This document shows, piece by piece, positions 8,020-16,389 of a stretch of DNA of 64,000 nucleotides. The translations under genes and the position numbers were made by a program. How positions within the stretch are numbered: position 1 is the stretch's first letter; the number at the start of each line of letters is the position of its first letter. A model generated the notes under the pieces. It ran no database searches. It was not told the origin of the DNA and saw only the letters and a program-made list of their open reading frames with translations. The stretch comes from JAAFJM01 sp964529175 (GTDB lineage Bacteria > Bacteroidota > Bacteroidia > UKL13-3), in NCBI GenBank assembly GCA_964529175.1, contig CAZGVO010000012.1, positions 56,462-120,461 on the forward strand. The letters run 5' to 3'.

Positions 8020-9597
8020 ATGGTAGAGATTAGACCTGACGAAGTATCAGCAATTATCAGAGAGCAATTAAGCAACTTTAAATCGGATGCTGAATTACAA
8101 GAAGTAGGAACGGTACTTCAAGTGGGCGATGGTATTGCCCGTATTTATGGATTAACTAAAGTTCAATCTGGAGAGTTAATCGAATTTGCAAATGGTGTAC
8201 AAGCAATTGTATTAAATTTGGAAGAAGATAACGTTGGAGCTGTATTATTAGGCTCAAGCGATTCAATTATAGAAGGTGATACCGTAAAAAGAACCGGTAG
8301 AATTGCATCTATTAAAGTAGGTGAAGGAATGGTTGGCCGTGTAGTTAACACAATTGGAAATCCTATTGATGGAAAAGGTCCAATTGCTGGCGATTTATAC
8401 GACATGCCTTTAGAACGTAAAGCTCCTGGGGTAATTTACCGCGAGCCTGTAAAAGAACCATTACAAACTGGTATCAAAGCTATTGACGCTATGATTCCAA
8501 TTGGACGTGGTCAACGTGAGTTAGTTATTGGTGACCGTCAAACTGGTAAAACAGCAGTTTGTATTGATACCATTATTAACCAAAAAGAATTTTATGAAGC
8601 TGGTAACCCAGTTTATTGTATTTATGTTGCTATTGGTCAAAAAGCATCTACAGTTGCACAAATTGTAAGTACTTTAGAAGCTAATGGTGCTATGAAATAT
8701 ACTACTGTAGTTGCTGCTACTTCATCTGATCCAGCTCCAATGCAGTTTTATGCTCCAATGGCTGGTGCTGCTATAGGTGAGTTTTTCCGCGATTCAGGAA
8801 GACCTGCTTTAGTTGTTTATGATGATTTATCAAAGCAAGCAGTAGCTTACCGTGAGGTATCATTATTATTACGCAGACCTCCAGGACGTGAGGCATACCC
8901 GGGTGACGTATTTTACTTACATAGCCGCTTATTAGAGCGTGCTGCTAAAATTAACGCTACCGATTCTATTGCACAAGCAATGAATGATATTCCGGATTCA
9001 ATCAAACATTTGGTTAAAGGTGGTGGATCATTAACTGCATTACCAATCATTGAAACACAAGCTGGTGACGTATCTGCATACATTCCAACTAACGTAATTT
9101 CAATTACTGATGGACAAATTTTCTTAGAGTCGAATTTATTTAACTCTGGTATTCGTCCAGCTATTAACGTAGGTATTTCGGTATCGCGTGTGGGTGGTAA
9201 TGCTCAAATTAAATCAATGAAAAAAGTTGCTGGTACTTTAAAATTAGACCAAGCTCAATACCGCGAGTTAGAGGCTTTCTCTAAATTTGGTTCTGACTTA
9301 GATGCTGCAACTAAAGCTGTATTGGCAAAAGGTGCTCGTAACGTAGAGATTTTGAAACAAGGTCAATTCTCGCCATTACGTGTTGATCAACAAGTAGCTA
9401 TTATTTATTTAGGAACAAAAGGTTTATTAAGCAATGTTCCTGTAAATAAAGTACGTGAATTCGAAGCTGAGTTTTTAAGTTATATGGAAAATAAACATAA
9501 AAACACGTTAGATGATTTGAAAAAAGGATTATCTGATGAAGCGGCTGCAACACTTGAAAAAGTTTGTAAAGAATTATCAGCAAAATATTTAGGTTAA
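8020..9597 (+). CDS. atpA: F-type ATP synthase subunit alpha
   Basis: 525 residues, full length. The P-loop GDRQTGKT lies near residue 172, and the alpha-specific sequences VYDDLSKQAVAYREVSLLLRRPPGREAYPGD and SRVGGNAQIK are present, the latter including the conserved Arg finger region. The N-terminal beta-barrel begins after VEIRPDEVSAIIREQL. It provides the non-catalytic nucleotide sites of F1. It is followed by an 86-base gap containing a hairpin and then atpG. Confidence 0.98.
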   Translation: MVEIRPDEVSAIIREQLSNFKSDAELQEVGTVLQVGDGIARIYGLTKVQSGELIEFANGVQAIVLNLEEDNVGAVLLGSSDSIIEGDTVKRTGRIASIKVGEGMVGRVVNTIGNPIDGKGPIAGDLYDMPLERKAPGVIYREPVKEPLQTGIKAIDAMIPIGRGQRELVIGDRQTGKTAVCIDTIINQKEFYEAGNPVYCIYVAIGQKASTVAQIVSTLEANGAMKYTTVVAATSSDPAPMQFYAPMAGAAIGEFFRDSGRPALVVYDDLSKQAVAYREVSLLLRRPPGREAYPGDVFYLHSRLLERAAKINATDSIAQAMNDIPDSIKHLVKGGGSLTALPIIETQAGDVSAYIPTNVISITDGQIFLESNLFNSGIRPAINVGISVSRVGGNAQIKSMKKVAGTLKLDQAQYRELEAFSKFGSDLDAATKAVLAKGARNVEILKQGQFSPLRVDQQVAIIYLGTKGLLSNVPVNKVREFEAEFLSYMENKHKNTLDDLKKGLSDEAAATLEKVCKELSAKYLG

Positions 9598-9617
9598 TAA
9601 TAGTAAAAAGTTGATAG

Positions 9618-9657
9618 GTTGATTAGTAAATAAGGTATTACTTTATTTCTAATCAAC
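9618..9657 (+). repeat. Hairpin between atpA and atpG
   Basis: GTTGATTAG (9618-9626) pairs perfectly with CTAATCAAC (9649-9657). The pairing continues through an AAATAA/TTATTT stem after one bulged base. No T-run follows, so an mRNA processing or stability element inside the operon is more likely than a terminator. Confidence 0.6.
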
Positions 9658-9683
9658 TTATTAACCAATCAACTAATTAAAAA

Positions 9684-10565
9684 ATGGCAAATTTAAAAGA
9701 AGTTAGAATAAGAATTACATCGGTTACTTCAACGCAACAAATTACCAAAGCTATGAAATTAGTTTCGGCAACTAAATTGCGTAGAGCACAAAATGCGATT
9801 ACTTTAATGCGCCCTTATGCTGCAAAGTTGAATGGCATTTTAAGCAATTTGTCTGATAGCATTGATGTTGATTCTTTAAAAGTATATTTTGATGCACGTC
9901 CTGTAAAAAACGTGTTACTAGTTGTTATTACTAGCGATAGAGGTTTATGTGGTTCATTTAACGCAAACGTTATAAAAATGGCCAACAAAACCATCAACGA
10001 AAAATATGCAGAGCAAAAAGCTAACGGTGGTGTTAGTGTAATGGGTATTGGTAAAAAAGGTCATGAGTATTTTTCAAAACAAGCCGTTAATTACATTGAT
10101 AGCTTTAAAGATTCATTGTTAACTGCTAACTCAGAAACTGGATTTGCTATTGGAGAATACATTTTAAATGGTTACACATCAGGTAAGTTTGATGCTGTAG
10201 AAATAGTTTATAATCAATTTAAAAATGCTGCTACTCAAATTTTAAGTGCAGAGCAGTTTTTACCAATTGACACTGCTACTTTAGCTACTGAAAGTGTTAA
10301 GAAAAATGATTATATATTTGAACCTAACAAGGAAGAGATTTTATTAGAATTGATTCCTCGCATTTTAAAAACACAAGTTTTTAGATGTATGTTAGATTCA
10401 TTAGCTTCTGAACATGGTGCTCGTATGATTGCTATGGATAAAGCTACTGATAACGCTGGTGAATTATTGAAATCATTAAAAATTGAATACAATAGAGTTC
10501 GTCAAGCGGCTATTACAACCGAAATTTCGGAAATTGTTGGTGGAGCTGCTGCTTTAAGCGCTTAA
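9684..10565 (+). CDS. atpG: F-type ATP synthase subunit gamma
   Basis: 293 residues. The N-terminal helix begins ANLKEVRIRITSVTSTQQITKAMKLVSATKL and the C-terminal helix contains RMIAMDKATDNAGELL and YNRVRQAAITTEISEIVGGAAAL, the two conserved ends that form the rotor coiled-coil. The central Rossmann-like part includes VVITSDRGLCGSFN. It is the last gene of the operon. Subunits beta and epsilon (atpD, atpC) are absent here and must be encoded elsewhere, as is usual in many Bacteroidota. Confidence 0.97.
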   Translation: MANLKEVRIRITSVTSTQQITKAMKLVSATKLRRAQNAITLMRPYAAKLNGILSNLSDSIDVDSLKVYFDARPVKNVLLVVITSDRGLCGSFNANVIKMANKTINEKYAEQKANGGVSVMGIGKKGHEYFSKQAVNYIDSFKDSLLTANSETGFAIGEYILNGYTSGKFDAVEIVYNQFKNAATQILSAEQFLPIDTATLATESVKKNDYIFEPNKEEILLELIPRILKTQVFRCMLDSLASEHGARMIAMDKATDNAGELLKSLKIEYNRVRQAAITTEISEIVGGAAALSA

Positions 10566-10590
10566 AACTAATAATAACCTTTTATATAAA

Positions 10591-10625
10591 CAGGCCAATA
10601 AGTTTAACTTATTGGCCTGTTTTTG
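10591..10625 (+). terminator. Terminator of the ATP synthase operon
   Basis: Perfect 12-base arms (CAGGCCAATAAG/CTTATTGGCCTG) with a five-base loop, followed by TTTTTG. Confidence 0.92.
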
Positions 10626-10682
10626 TTGTAACTATTTGTATTAGGTTGGCGTTTAAGGTTCATTATTTAAAAAAATACTATT

Positions 10683-11954
10683 ATGAAACTTAAATTTTTA
10701 CCAATTTTTACATTTTTAAGTTTGGGTGCTTTTGCTCAATCTTTTTTTCCATCAGTTTATGAGTTACCAACCACTGGTTTTGATTTACTAAGAGATCAAA
10801 ATGCAGTTATTTTATCTCAAATTAAAGCTTCTTCAGGAAATGGTTTCGAAAATCAAACATTATTTGAAAGTAGAAAATCTCCCAATACTCCTTATTGGGC
10901 ATTAAATAAAGTTTCTATTTGGGAAAATGCTAAATGGAACACACAAGAGTTGACTACAGATAGTTTTGTATTAAATACCCAAGGAAAGATTACCACAGTT
11001 TATGAATTGGTAAACTATAATTATACTGGATTTAATTATAATGTAAAAAATAGATATAATTATACTTACGATGCATTGGGAAGGTTAAGTAAAATTACTA
11101 TGGAAACAGCTAATCCTGCAAGTTCTAATAATTATAGAAGTTCTTATTCAATGAATACCATTTATGACATGAATGGTGTTAGGGTATATGATAGTTTATA
11201 TAGCTATGCTAATTCCAGTGTTTATATACGAGGTTATGCTTACGATGCTGCTAAAAAATTAATAAATGAATATGCTGTTCAAGGAGTGGACACTATTACA
11301 AAGGTAACTTATACATATAATGGCAATTTAATTAAACATTCAGTATCGATGAGTTTAAATACTTCATCTGACGAATGGTATGTAGATGCTGCTGATACTT
11401 TTACATATAGTATTGACAATCAAATAGATGGTAGAGTGTCATGGTCAATGGTTTATACATCGGCTAATAGTGGTACTTTTACACCAACTACCAACGAAAC
11501 TTATAAATACAAAATTGGAAATAAGTTAAGCGAAATAATTTCAAAGCAGTTTATAGATACGGCTTGGAATTTGTCAACTAAAACAATTATTAATTACAAT
11601 GCTGATAATAAAGCCATTGATGGATATATATTTGACTTTGTAAATAACGATTGGAGTAATAATGCTTCGCAAAAATATATTTTTAGTGATGAAATAGTTG
11701 GACTTAAAGAATCGACATTGAATAACTTACGTGCAAAAATTTATCCAAATCCAGCCGCAGATTATATTGAAATACAAGTTAATCAAACTGAATTTACGAG
11801 TTATGAGTTAATTGATATTTCGGGTAAAACGGTGATGGCAGGAGAGGTTTTAAATAAATTAGATATTAGTAATTTAGAAACAGGCATTTATTTTATGAAA
11901 ATAATAAATTTAAAAACCAATCAGTGTATTACTCAAAAAATAATTAAGCAATAA
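10683..11954 (+). CDS. T9SS-secreted protein with type A sorting domain and YD-like repeats
   Basis: 423 residues. An N-terminal signal peptide (MKLKFLPIFTFLSLGAFAQ) is followed by a large beta-rich region with repeated Tyr/Asp-rich strands such as YTYDALGRLSKIT and IYDMNGVRVYDSLY, resembling YD/RHS-type repeats. The last roughly 75 residues form a T9SS type A sorting domain: AKIYPNPAADYIEIQV, then a Gly-x-Tyr/Phe strand (ETGIYFMKI) and a basic end QKIIKQ. It should be exported by Sec, then across the outer membrane by T9SS. Its own role is unknown. It is monocistronic, closed by a bidirectional terminator. Confidence 0.85.
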   Translation: MKLKFLPIFTFLSLGAFAQSFFPSVYELPTTGFDLLRDQNAVILSQIKASSGNGFENQTLFESRKSPNTPYWALNKVSIWENAKWNTQELTTDSFVLNTQGKITTVYELVNYNYTGFNYNVKNRYNYTYDALGRLSKITMETANPASSNNYRSSYSMNTIYDMNGVRVYDSLYSYANSSVYIRGYAYDAAKKLINEYAVQGVDTITKVTYTYNGNLIKHSVSMSLNTSSDEWYVDAADTFTYSIDNQIDGRVSWSMVYTSANSGTFTPTTNETYKYKIGNKLSEIISKQFIDTAWNLSTKTIINYNADNKAIDGYIFDFVNNDWSNNASQKYIFSDEIVGLKESTLNNLRAKIYPNPAADYIEIQVNQTEFTSYELIDISGKTVMAGEVLNKLDISNLETGIYFMKIINLKTNQCITQKIIKQ

Positions 11955-11956
11955 AC

Positions 11957-11992
11957 AAAAAGCCTTTCAATATTAGTATTGAAAGGCTTTTT
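11957..11992. terminator. Bidirectional terminator between convergent genes
   Basis: AAAAAGCCTTTCAATA pairs with its complement across a TTAG loop, giving a 16-bp perfect stem. The A/T ends serve as T-tracts in both directions. It ends three bases before the stop of the convergent acetyltransferase gene. Confidence 0.92.
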
Positions 11993-11994
11993 AA

Positions 11995-12546
11995 TTAGGA
12001 AACAACTTTGGAAAAAATGAAGGCGTCTTCGTATTTTTCTTTATGAAAATTATAATCCTTAAAGAATGCATCTTTAGTAAACCCACATTGGGTTACTACA
12101 TTGATAGAAGGTTGGTTTTTAGGATTGATTACAGCCTCAATAGAGTGAAAATTAAACTGTTTAAATCCATATTCTACAATAGCATTAACAGCTTCGGTCA
12201 TAATTCCTTTTCCATGAAATTTTTCGTTTAATACATAACCAATTTCTGCTCTATGATTGTTAGGATTAATGAATACATAACCTATAACTCCAATAAGTTG
12301 AGTGGTATTTTCTTTTAAAGTAATGGCCCAATTTATTTTAGTTTTAGTAGCTATTCCTTCTTCTATTTGATTAATTACATCCATGGCATCGTCAAGGTTT
12401 TTTGTCATGGGTCTTGGAATAAAATGCATGGTTCTAGGGTTAGAACGTATTTCGAAAATACCTTCTACATCTAATTTATTTACGGGCCTTAATTGAAGTC
12501 TATTGGTTTCAATTGTGGCAAGGGTGTCAAATGCTAAGTTTATCAT
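11995..12546 (-). CDS. GNAT family N-acetyltransferase, RimJ/RimL-like
   Basis: 183 residues. The N-terminus ETNRLQLRPVNKLDVEGIFEI is the standard opening of the RimJ/RimL subgroup. The acetyl-CoA pyrophosphate-binding segment is GYVLNEKFHGKGIMTEAV (Q/RxxGxG/A equivalent, about residues 108-125), followed by the conserved EAVINPKNQPSINVVTQCGF. The family acetylates N-terminal amines of proteins or small molecules; the target is unknown. It is monocistronic and faces the T9SS cargo gene. The M49 operon terminator lies just upstream. Confidence 0.87.
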   Translation of the reverse strand: MINLAFDTLATIETNRLQLRPVNKLDVEGIFEIRSNPRTMHFIPRPMTKNLDDAMDVINQIEEGIATKTKINWAITLKENTTQLIGVIGYVFINPNNHRAEIGYVLNEKFHGKGIMTEAVNAIVEYGFKQFNFHSIEAVINPKNQPSINVVTQCGFTKDAFFKDYNFHKEKYEDAFIFSKVVS

Positions 12547-12561
12547 AATTGTAAAAAAAAT

Positions 12562-12598
12562 AAAGCCAAAACAAATTTTAGGTTTGTTTTGGCTTTAA
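12562..12598 (-). terminator. Terminator of the M49 peptidase operon
   Basis: Perfect 14-bp stem (AAAGCCAAAACAAA and its complement) with a seven-base loop. On the minus strand it is followed by ATTTTTTTT. Confidence 0.9.
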
Positions 12599-12620
12599 TA
12601 TGAAAAATCGTTTTTATAAA

Positions 12621-14696
12621 TTAGTTCATAATTGGTAGGAAGCCGTAACGTTTTCCTAAATCTAATTGATTCTTTAAAAAGTCATTTGGGTATTCAACTA
12701 CAACATCAATTACTTTATCACCGTTCATGGTTGGAATTAATTTTGGTTGAATAAATCCTTTGTAAGGAGCCACATTTAATTTGTTAAAACGAGCTTTTAC
12801 TTCTTTAAGGAGTTCTTGGTCAACTTTAACGCCATAGGTTTCAACTAACGCTGTAGCTGCTTTATAGTCACCTTCTGATTTTATGCGTTGAATTTCTTTT
12901 AATAATTGACCAAACAAATTACGTAATTTATCATAATCATTAATTTTAACGTAAGTTTTTCCGTCTCTTTTTACAAATTCTATTACATTGTCTTTTTTAC
13001 CCATTTCGTAAGCCCATTTAGCATTTAATTGGCGGTTACGCATGTGTGCCTCTTCCAAATTTTCGCCAATATTTAAACGTGTTAATTGAGTAATTAAACC
13101 ATTCATAATGTAATTATCGTATTCTGCTTTACCTACTTCTAAGTTAGGCATTACACGCATTTCAACTAATTTTGGATCCATTACATAATATAAAGCTACT
13201 AAATCTGCTCTTGCTTCTTCTAAAGTACTAGCATAATTTTTAAGTGTTTGGTCTGGGTCGCCAATACCTGGATTGATTTGACCACTTGCATGTCCTATAA
13301 CTTCGTGCATGTCAGTGTGTAAATCGCCAGCTAGTGCACCAAATTCTCTTGCACGATTCATTTGTGCTTCGTTTTCAGCAAATTCTTTTAACATTGGGCT
13401 TTTTGCACCAACAATATTATAGCTATGAACAATATTGCTTAATGAAACAGATTTACTACCGTGTTTTTGACGAATCCAATTAGCATTTGGAAGGTTAATT
13501 CCAATTGGAGTTGAAGGAGCAGCATCGCCACCTTCTTGAATAACGGTAATTACCTTTGCAGTAATTCCTCTAACTTCTCTTTTTTTATGTTCGTCAGCTA
13601 TTGGCGAATTATCCTCAAACCATTGAGCTTGTTCAGCAATAGCAGCAATGCGCTTTGTAGCTTCCATATCTTTCATTGAAACCACACTTTCAAAACTTGC
13701 ACGTTTGCCTATAGCATCGCCATAAACTTCAATAAATCCATTTACTACATCAATTCTGCTATCTACATCTTTTACCCAAGCTATGTTGTAATCGTCCCAA
13801 AGTTTTAATTCCCCTGTTCTATAAAACTCAATTAAAAGGTTTAAAGCATTTCTTTGATTTTCATTTTCAGCTACATTCACCGCTTTTTCTAACCAATAAA
13901 TAATTTTTTCTATTGAGTTGGTGTACATACCTCCTAAACGCCATACTTTTTCAGTAATCTGACCATTTTCTTTAACCATTTTACTGTTCAATCCCCATGA
14001 AACTGGAGTTGGGTCATCTTTACTAATTTTAGTAGCATAAAATGCCTCCACTTCTTTTTGAGTTACGCCTTCGTAAAAATTATTTGATGATGCTTTAACG
14101 TTATCAATTCCTGAAGCTAGGTCAACAATTTTATTTTCGAATTTTATATCAAATACAATAGGTTTTATAAATTTTAAAAAATCATCAACTGATTTGCCGT
14201 TTAGGGGTAAATCTTTTGAATTGCAAGATTTTACTAAACCTGAAAAATATTCAAAACTGCATTCAGGCACAAATTTTAAATTAGAATAATGGTGGTGAAT
14301 TCCATTTGAAAAGAAAACACGTTTAGCATAAGTTTCAAACTTTTTGTAGTTAGCATTTTGTTTGTCGCCACGGTAGCTTTGTAAAATAGCTTCTAATGTT
14401 TTTCTAACTGTTAAATTATAACGGTATTTTTGGTCATAAATAATGTCTCTACCAGCATTAGCAGCTTCATACAAGTAATAAGCTAATTCTTTTTGTTGAG
14501 GAGTTAACTCGTTAAAACCTTCAATTTGATAACGCAAAATTTGCAAATCGGCAAAGCGATCGCACTCTACTTCAAATCCATTTTCGGCTTGAGCATTTTT
14601 TGATTCAATCATTTTATGTTGATGGTTTTGGGCATAGCTAGTTAGCACAAGGCTTGAACTTGTAGCTATGGTAGCAATAATGGTTTTTATTTTCAT
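12621..14696 (-). CDS. Exported M49 family (dipeptidyl-peptidase III-like) metallopeptidase
   Basis: 691 residues from the ATG at 14696. An in-frame ATG at 14711 lies inside the preceding gene. The N-terminus is a signal peptide (MKIKTIIATIATSSSLVLTSYAQ). The M49 zinc motif HEVIGH starts near residue 464, and the second motif EEARADLVALYYV, supplying the third zinc ligand and a catalytic acid, follows about 45 residues later. Such enzymes remove dipeptides from peptide N-termini. Length fits the family. It lies one base after the stop of an upstream T9SS cargo gene, and a strong terminator ends the unit. The enzyme is probably periplasmic and used in peptide scavenging. Confidence 0.9.
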   Translation of the reverse strand: MKIKTIIATIATSSSLVLTSYAQNHQHKMIESKNAQAENGFEVECDRFADLQILRYQIEGFNELTPQQKELAYYLYEAANAGRDIIYDQKYRYNLTVRKTLEAILQSYRGDKQNANYKKFETYAKRVFFSNGIHHHYSNLKFVPECSFEYFSGLVKSCNSKDLPLNGKSVDDFLKFIKPIVFDIKFENKIVDLASGIDNVKASSNNFYEGVTQKEVEAFYATKISKDDPTPVSWGLNSKMVKENGQITEKVWRLGGMYTNSIEKIIYWLEKAVNVAENENQRNALNLLIEFYRTGELKLWDDYNIAWVKDVDSRIDVVNGFIEVYGDAIGKRASFESVVSMKDMEATKRIAAIAEQAQWFEDNSPIADEHKKREVRGITAKVITVIQEGGDAAPSTPIGINLPNANWIRQKHGSKSVSLSNIVHSYNIVGAKSPMLKEFAENEAQMNRAREFGALAGDLHTDMHEVIGHASGQINPGIGDPDQTLKNYASTLEEARADLVALYYVMDPKLVEMRVMPNLEVGKAEYDNYIMNGLITQLTRLNIGENLEEAHMRNRQLNAKWAYEMGKKDNVIEFVKRDGKTYVKINDYDKLRNLFGQLLKEIQRIKSEGDYKAATALVETYGVKVDQELLKEVKARFNKLNVAPYKGFIQPKLIPTMNGDKVIDVVVEYPNDFLKNQLDLGKRYGFLPIMN

Positions 14697-14697
14697 T

Positions 14698-15501
14698 TTA
14701 GTTATTTTCAATTATTAACTTTTGGGTATAAATGTTATTGTTTCTATCCGAAATTTGCAGCAAGTAAATACCTTTTTGCAAATTGGCTACATTTATTTTA
14801 TTAGTGGTAAATTCCTTTGATTCGCTAATGGTTGCGCCATTTAAACTAATAATTTTGTAAGTATTAATATCAAAATTAGATACTATTTCAAATTCGGTAT
14901 TAGCTGGGTTTGGAAAAACAGAAAAAGTAGGTTGTTTGATTAAATTGTTAACTGATGTGTTCGGATTTTCATCAATTCCTTCACTTTCGGTGGCTAAAGC
15001 CAAATCAGCTTCTGTTTCGTAAGCACATTTAATAATATTTAATTGGCTTCCATCTTCACTTACATTTACTAATATCCAAAAATAGTACAATTCTGGCATG
15101 CCAGTAAAAGTCATTCGGCCACCAATGTATTTATTGCCTTTGCCCTTAAAATCAGTATAGTTTAAGTTTGGGCTTTGAATAAATATGCTGTTCGATTTCC
15201 AAGTAGTTTCGTTGGTAAATGTTTTGTTATTTTTAATTTTTACAGGATAATTATTGCTTCCACTAATAGTTCCAGTAGCTAGGTAAAAGTTATTACCGTT
15301 TCCAACTCTGCCAGTAATGGTAATAGACCCATTTGCAAAATGATTAAAAGTAATATCGTAAGCGCCATCGCCTGTTACATCTAATTGGTAGTTTGAGGTT
15401 AAACTATCAACTGTGATATTAACTGGTGTTATAAGAATAGTGGCATAACTGCTAGCAGTGCCAATAAGTAAACTTAAAATGGTAAAAAGTTTTTTCTTCA
15501 T
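14698..15501 (-). CDS. T9SS-secreted protein with type A sorting domain
   Basis: 267 residues. A signal peptide (MKKKLFTILSLLIGTASSYA) precedes a beta-rich domain of about 170 residues with many Asn, Gly and Thr, and a linker. A C-terminal sorting domain follows: FSVFPNPANTEFEIVS, LNGATISESKE, LQKGIYLLQIS and QKLIIENN. The middle domain is not recognised. It is translated just ahead of the M49 peptidase gene (one base between stop and start), so the two are probably co-expressed. Confidence 0.83.
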   Translation of the reverse strand: MKKKLFTILSLLIGTASSYATILITPVNITVDSLTSNYQLDVTGDGAYDITFNHFANGSITITGRVGNGNNFYLATGTISGSNNYPVKIKNNKTFTNETTWKSNSIFIQSPNLNYTDFKGKGNKYIGGRMTFTGMPELYYFWILVNVSEDGSQLNIIKCAYETEADLALATESEGIDENPNTSVNNLIKQPTFSVFPNPANTEFEIVSNFDINTYKIISLNGATISESKEFTTNKINVANLQKGIYLLQISDRNNNIYTQKLIIENN

Positions 15502-15587
15502 TATTTGTAATGTTTTGATTTGTTTGCGAATTAAATCTAAAAAATGTATTTATAAAATCATCGTAAAAAATACTTGATTTGTGGTTG

Positions 15588-16301
15588 ATGATTGATTTAA
15601 AATACCGCTCCCAATTAAAAGAATTACTTGATAATGATTTGATTCCTAAAGCAGATTTGTATCAAAATTTAACAGAACTTAATTTCATTAATACTTGGCT
15701 TGGCGGCCATCAGGTAACTATTAAAGGTTTAAATCAATTTAAGTTTGAAAAAGGTAAAGAATATACCATTATTGATATTGGCTGTGGTGGGGGCGATAAC
15801 TTGATATATGTGGCTAAATGGGCCAAAAGAAAAGGTTTTACTTTTAAATTAATAGGGGTAGATTTAAAAGAAGATTGTATAACTTTTGCCAAACAGCAAT
15901 GCGTAGATTTTCCTGAAATTAGTTTTATATGCAGCGATTATAGAAATCTTCCTAATTTAAATATTCAGTTCGATATAGCATTGGCATGTTTGTTTACGCA
16001 TCATTTAAAAAATGAAGAAATAAGTGAACTCTTAACTTGGTGTGGAAATAATGCAAGCTTGGGTTTTGTAATAAACGATTTGCATCGAAACATGTTGGCG
16101 TATTATTCCATAGCATGGCTAACAGCTATTTTTAGTAAATCGTATTTAGTAAAAAACGATGCAAAACTTTCTGTGGCTAGAGGGTTTATCAAAACCGATT
16201 GGAAGCAAATTTTATCCCCAAGCACTGTTATCCAAAATAATGTAAAAATTATTTGGGCTTGGGCCTTTAGATGGTTGCTGGTAGGTAAGAGTAATAGTTA
16301 G
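15588..16301 (+). CDS. Class I SAM-dependent methyltransferase
   Basis: 237 residues. The start is the ATG at 15588; a TTG at 15579 would add three residues. Motif I is IIDIGCGGGDNLIYVAKW, the acidic residue at the end of strand 2 is in LIGVDLKEDCI, and motif IV-like FDIALACLFTHHLKNEEI follows. The C-terminal part (NDLHRNMLAYYSIAWLTAIFSKSYLVKNDAKLSVARGF) resembles methyltransferases found with type III polyketide or aryl-polyene clusters in Bacteroidota. No such cluster is present here, so the substrate is open. The gene is monocistronic. Confidence 0.82.
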   Translation: MIDLKYRSQLKELLDNDLIPKADLYQNLTELNFINTWLGGHQVTIKGLNQFKFEKGKEYTIIDIGCGGGDNLIYVAKWAKRKGFTFKLIGVDLKEDCITFAKQQCVDFPEISFICSDYRNLPNLNIQFDIALACLFTHHLKNEEISELLTWCGNNASLGFVINDLHRNMLAYYSIAWLTAIFSKSYLVKNDAKLSVARGFIKTDWKQILSPSTVIQNNVKIIWAWAFRWLLVGKSNS

Positions 16302-16389
16302 CTTTTTATGCTTTGTGAGCTAGTGTTAATTATCATATTTTTAATTTTAATGTAATTTCTTTTCATTGTAAATATATAAAAATAAAAAA

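Noticed and set aside
10683..11954. RHS/YD toxin
   Set aside because: YD-like repeats are few, there is no RHS core or toxin tip, and the protein ends with a T9SS sorting domain.
12043..12231. Plus-strand frame opposite the acetyltransferase gene
   Set aside because: A shadow of a clear GNAT gene; no start signal or family features.
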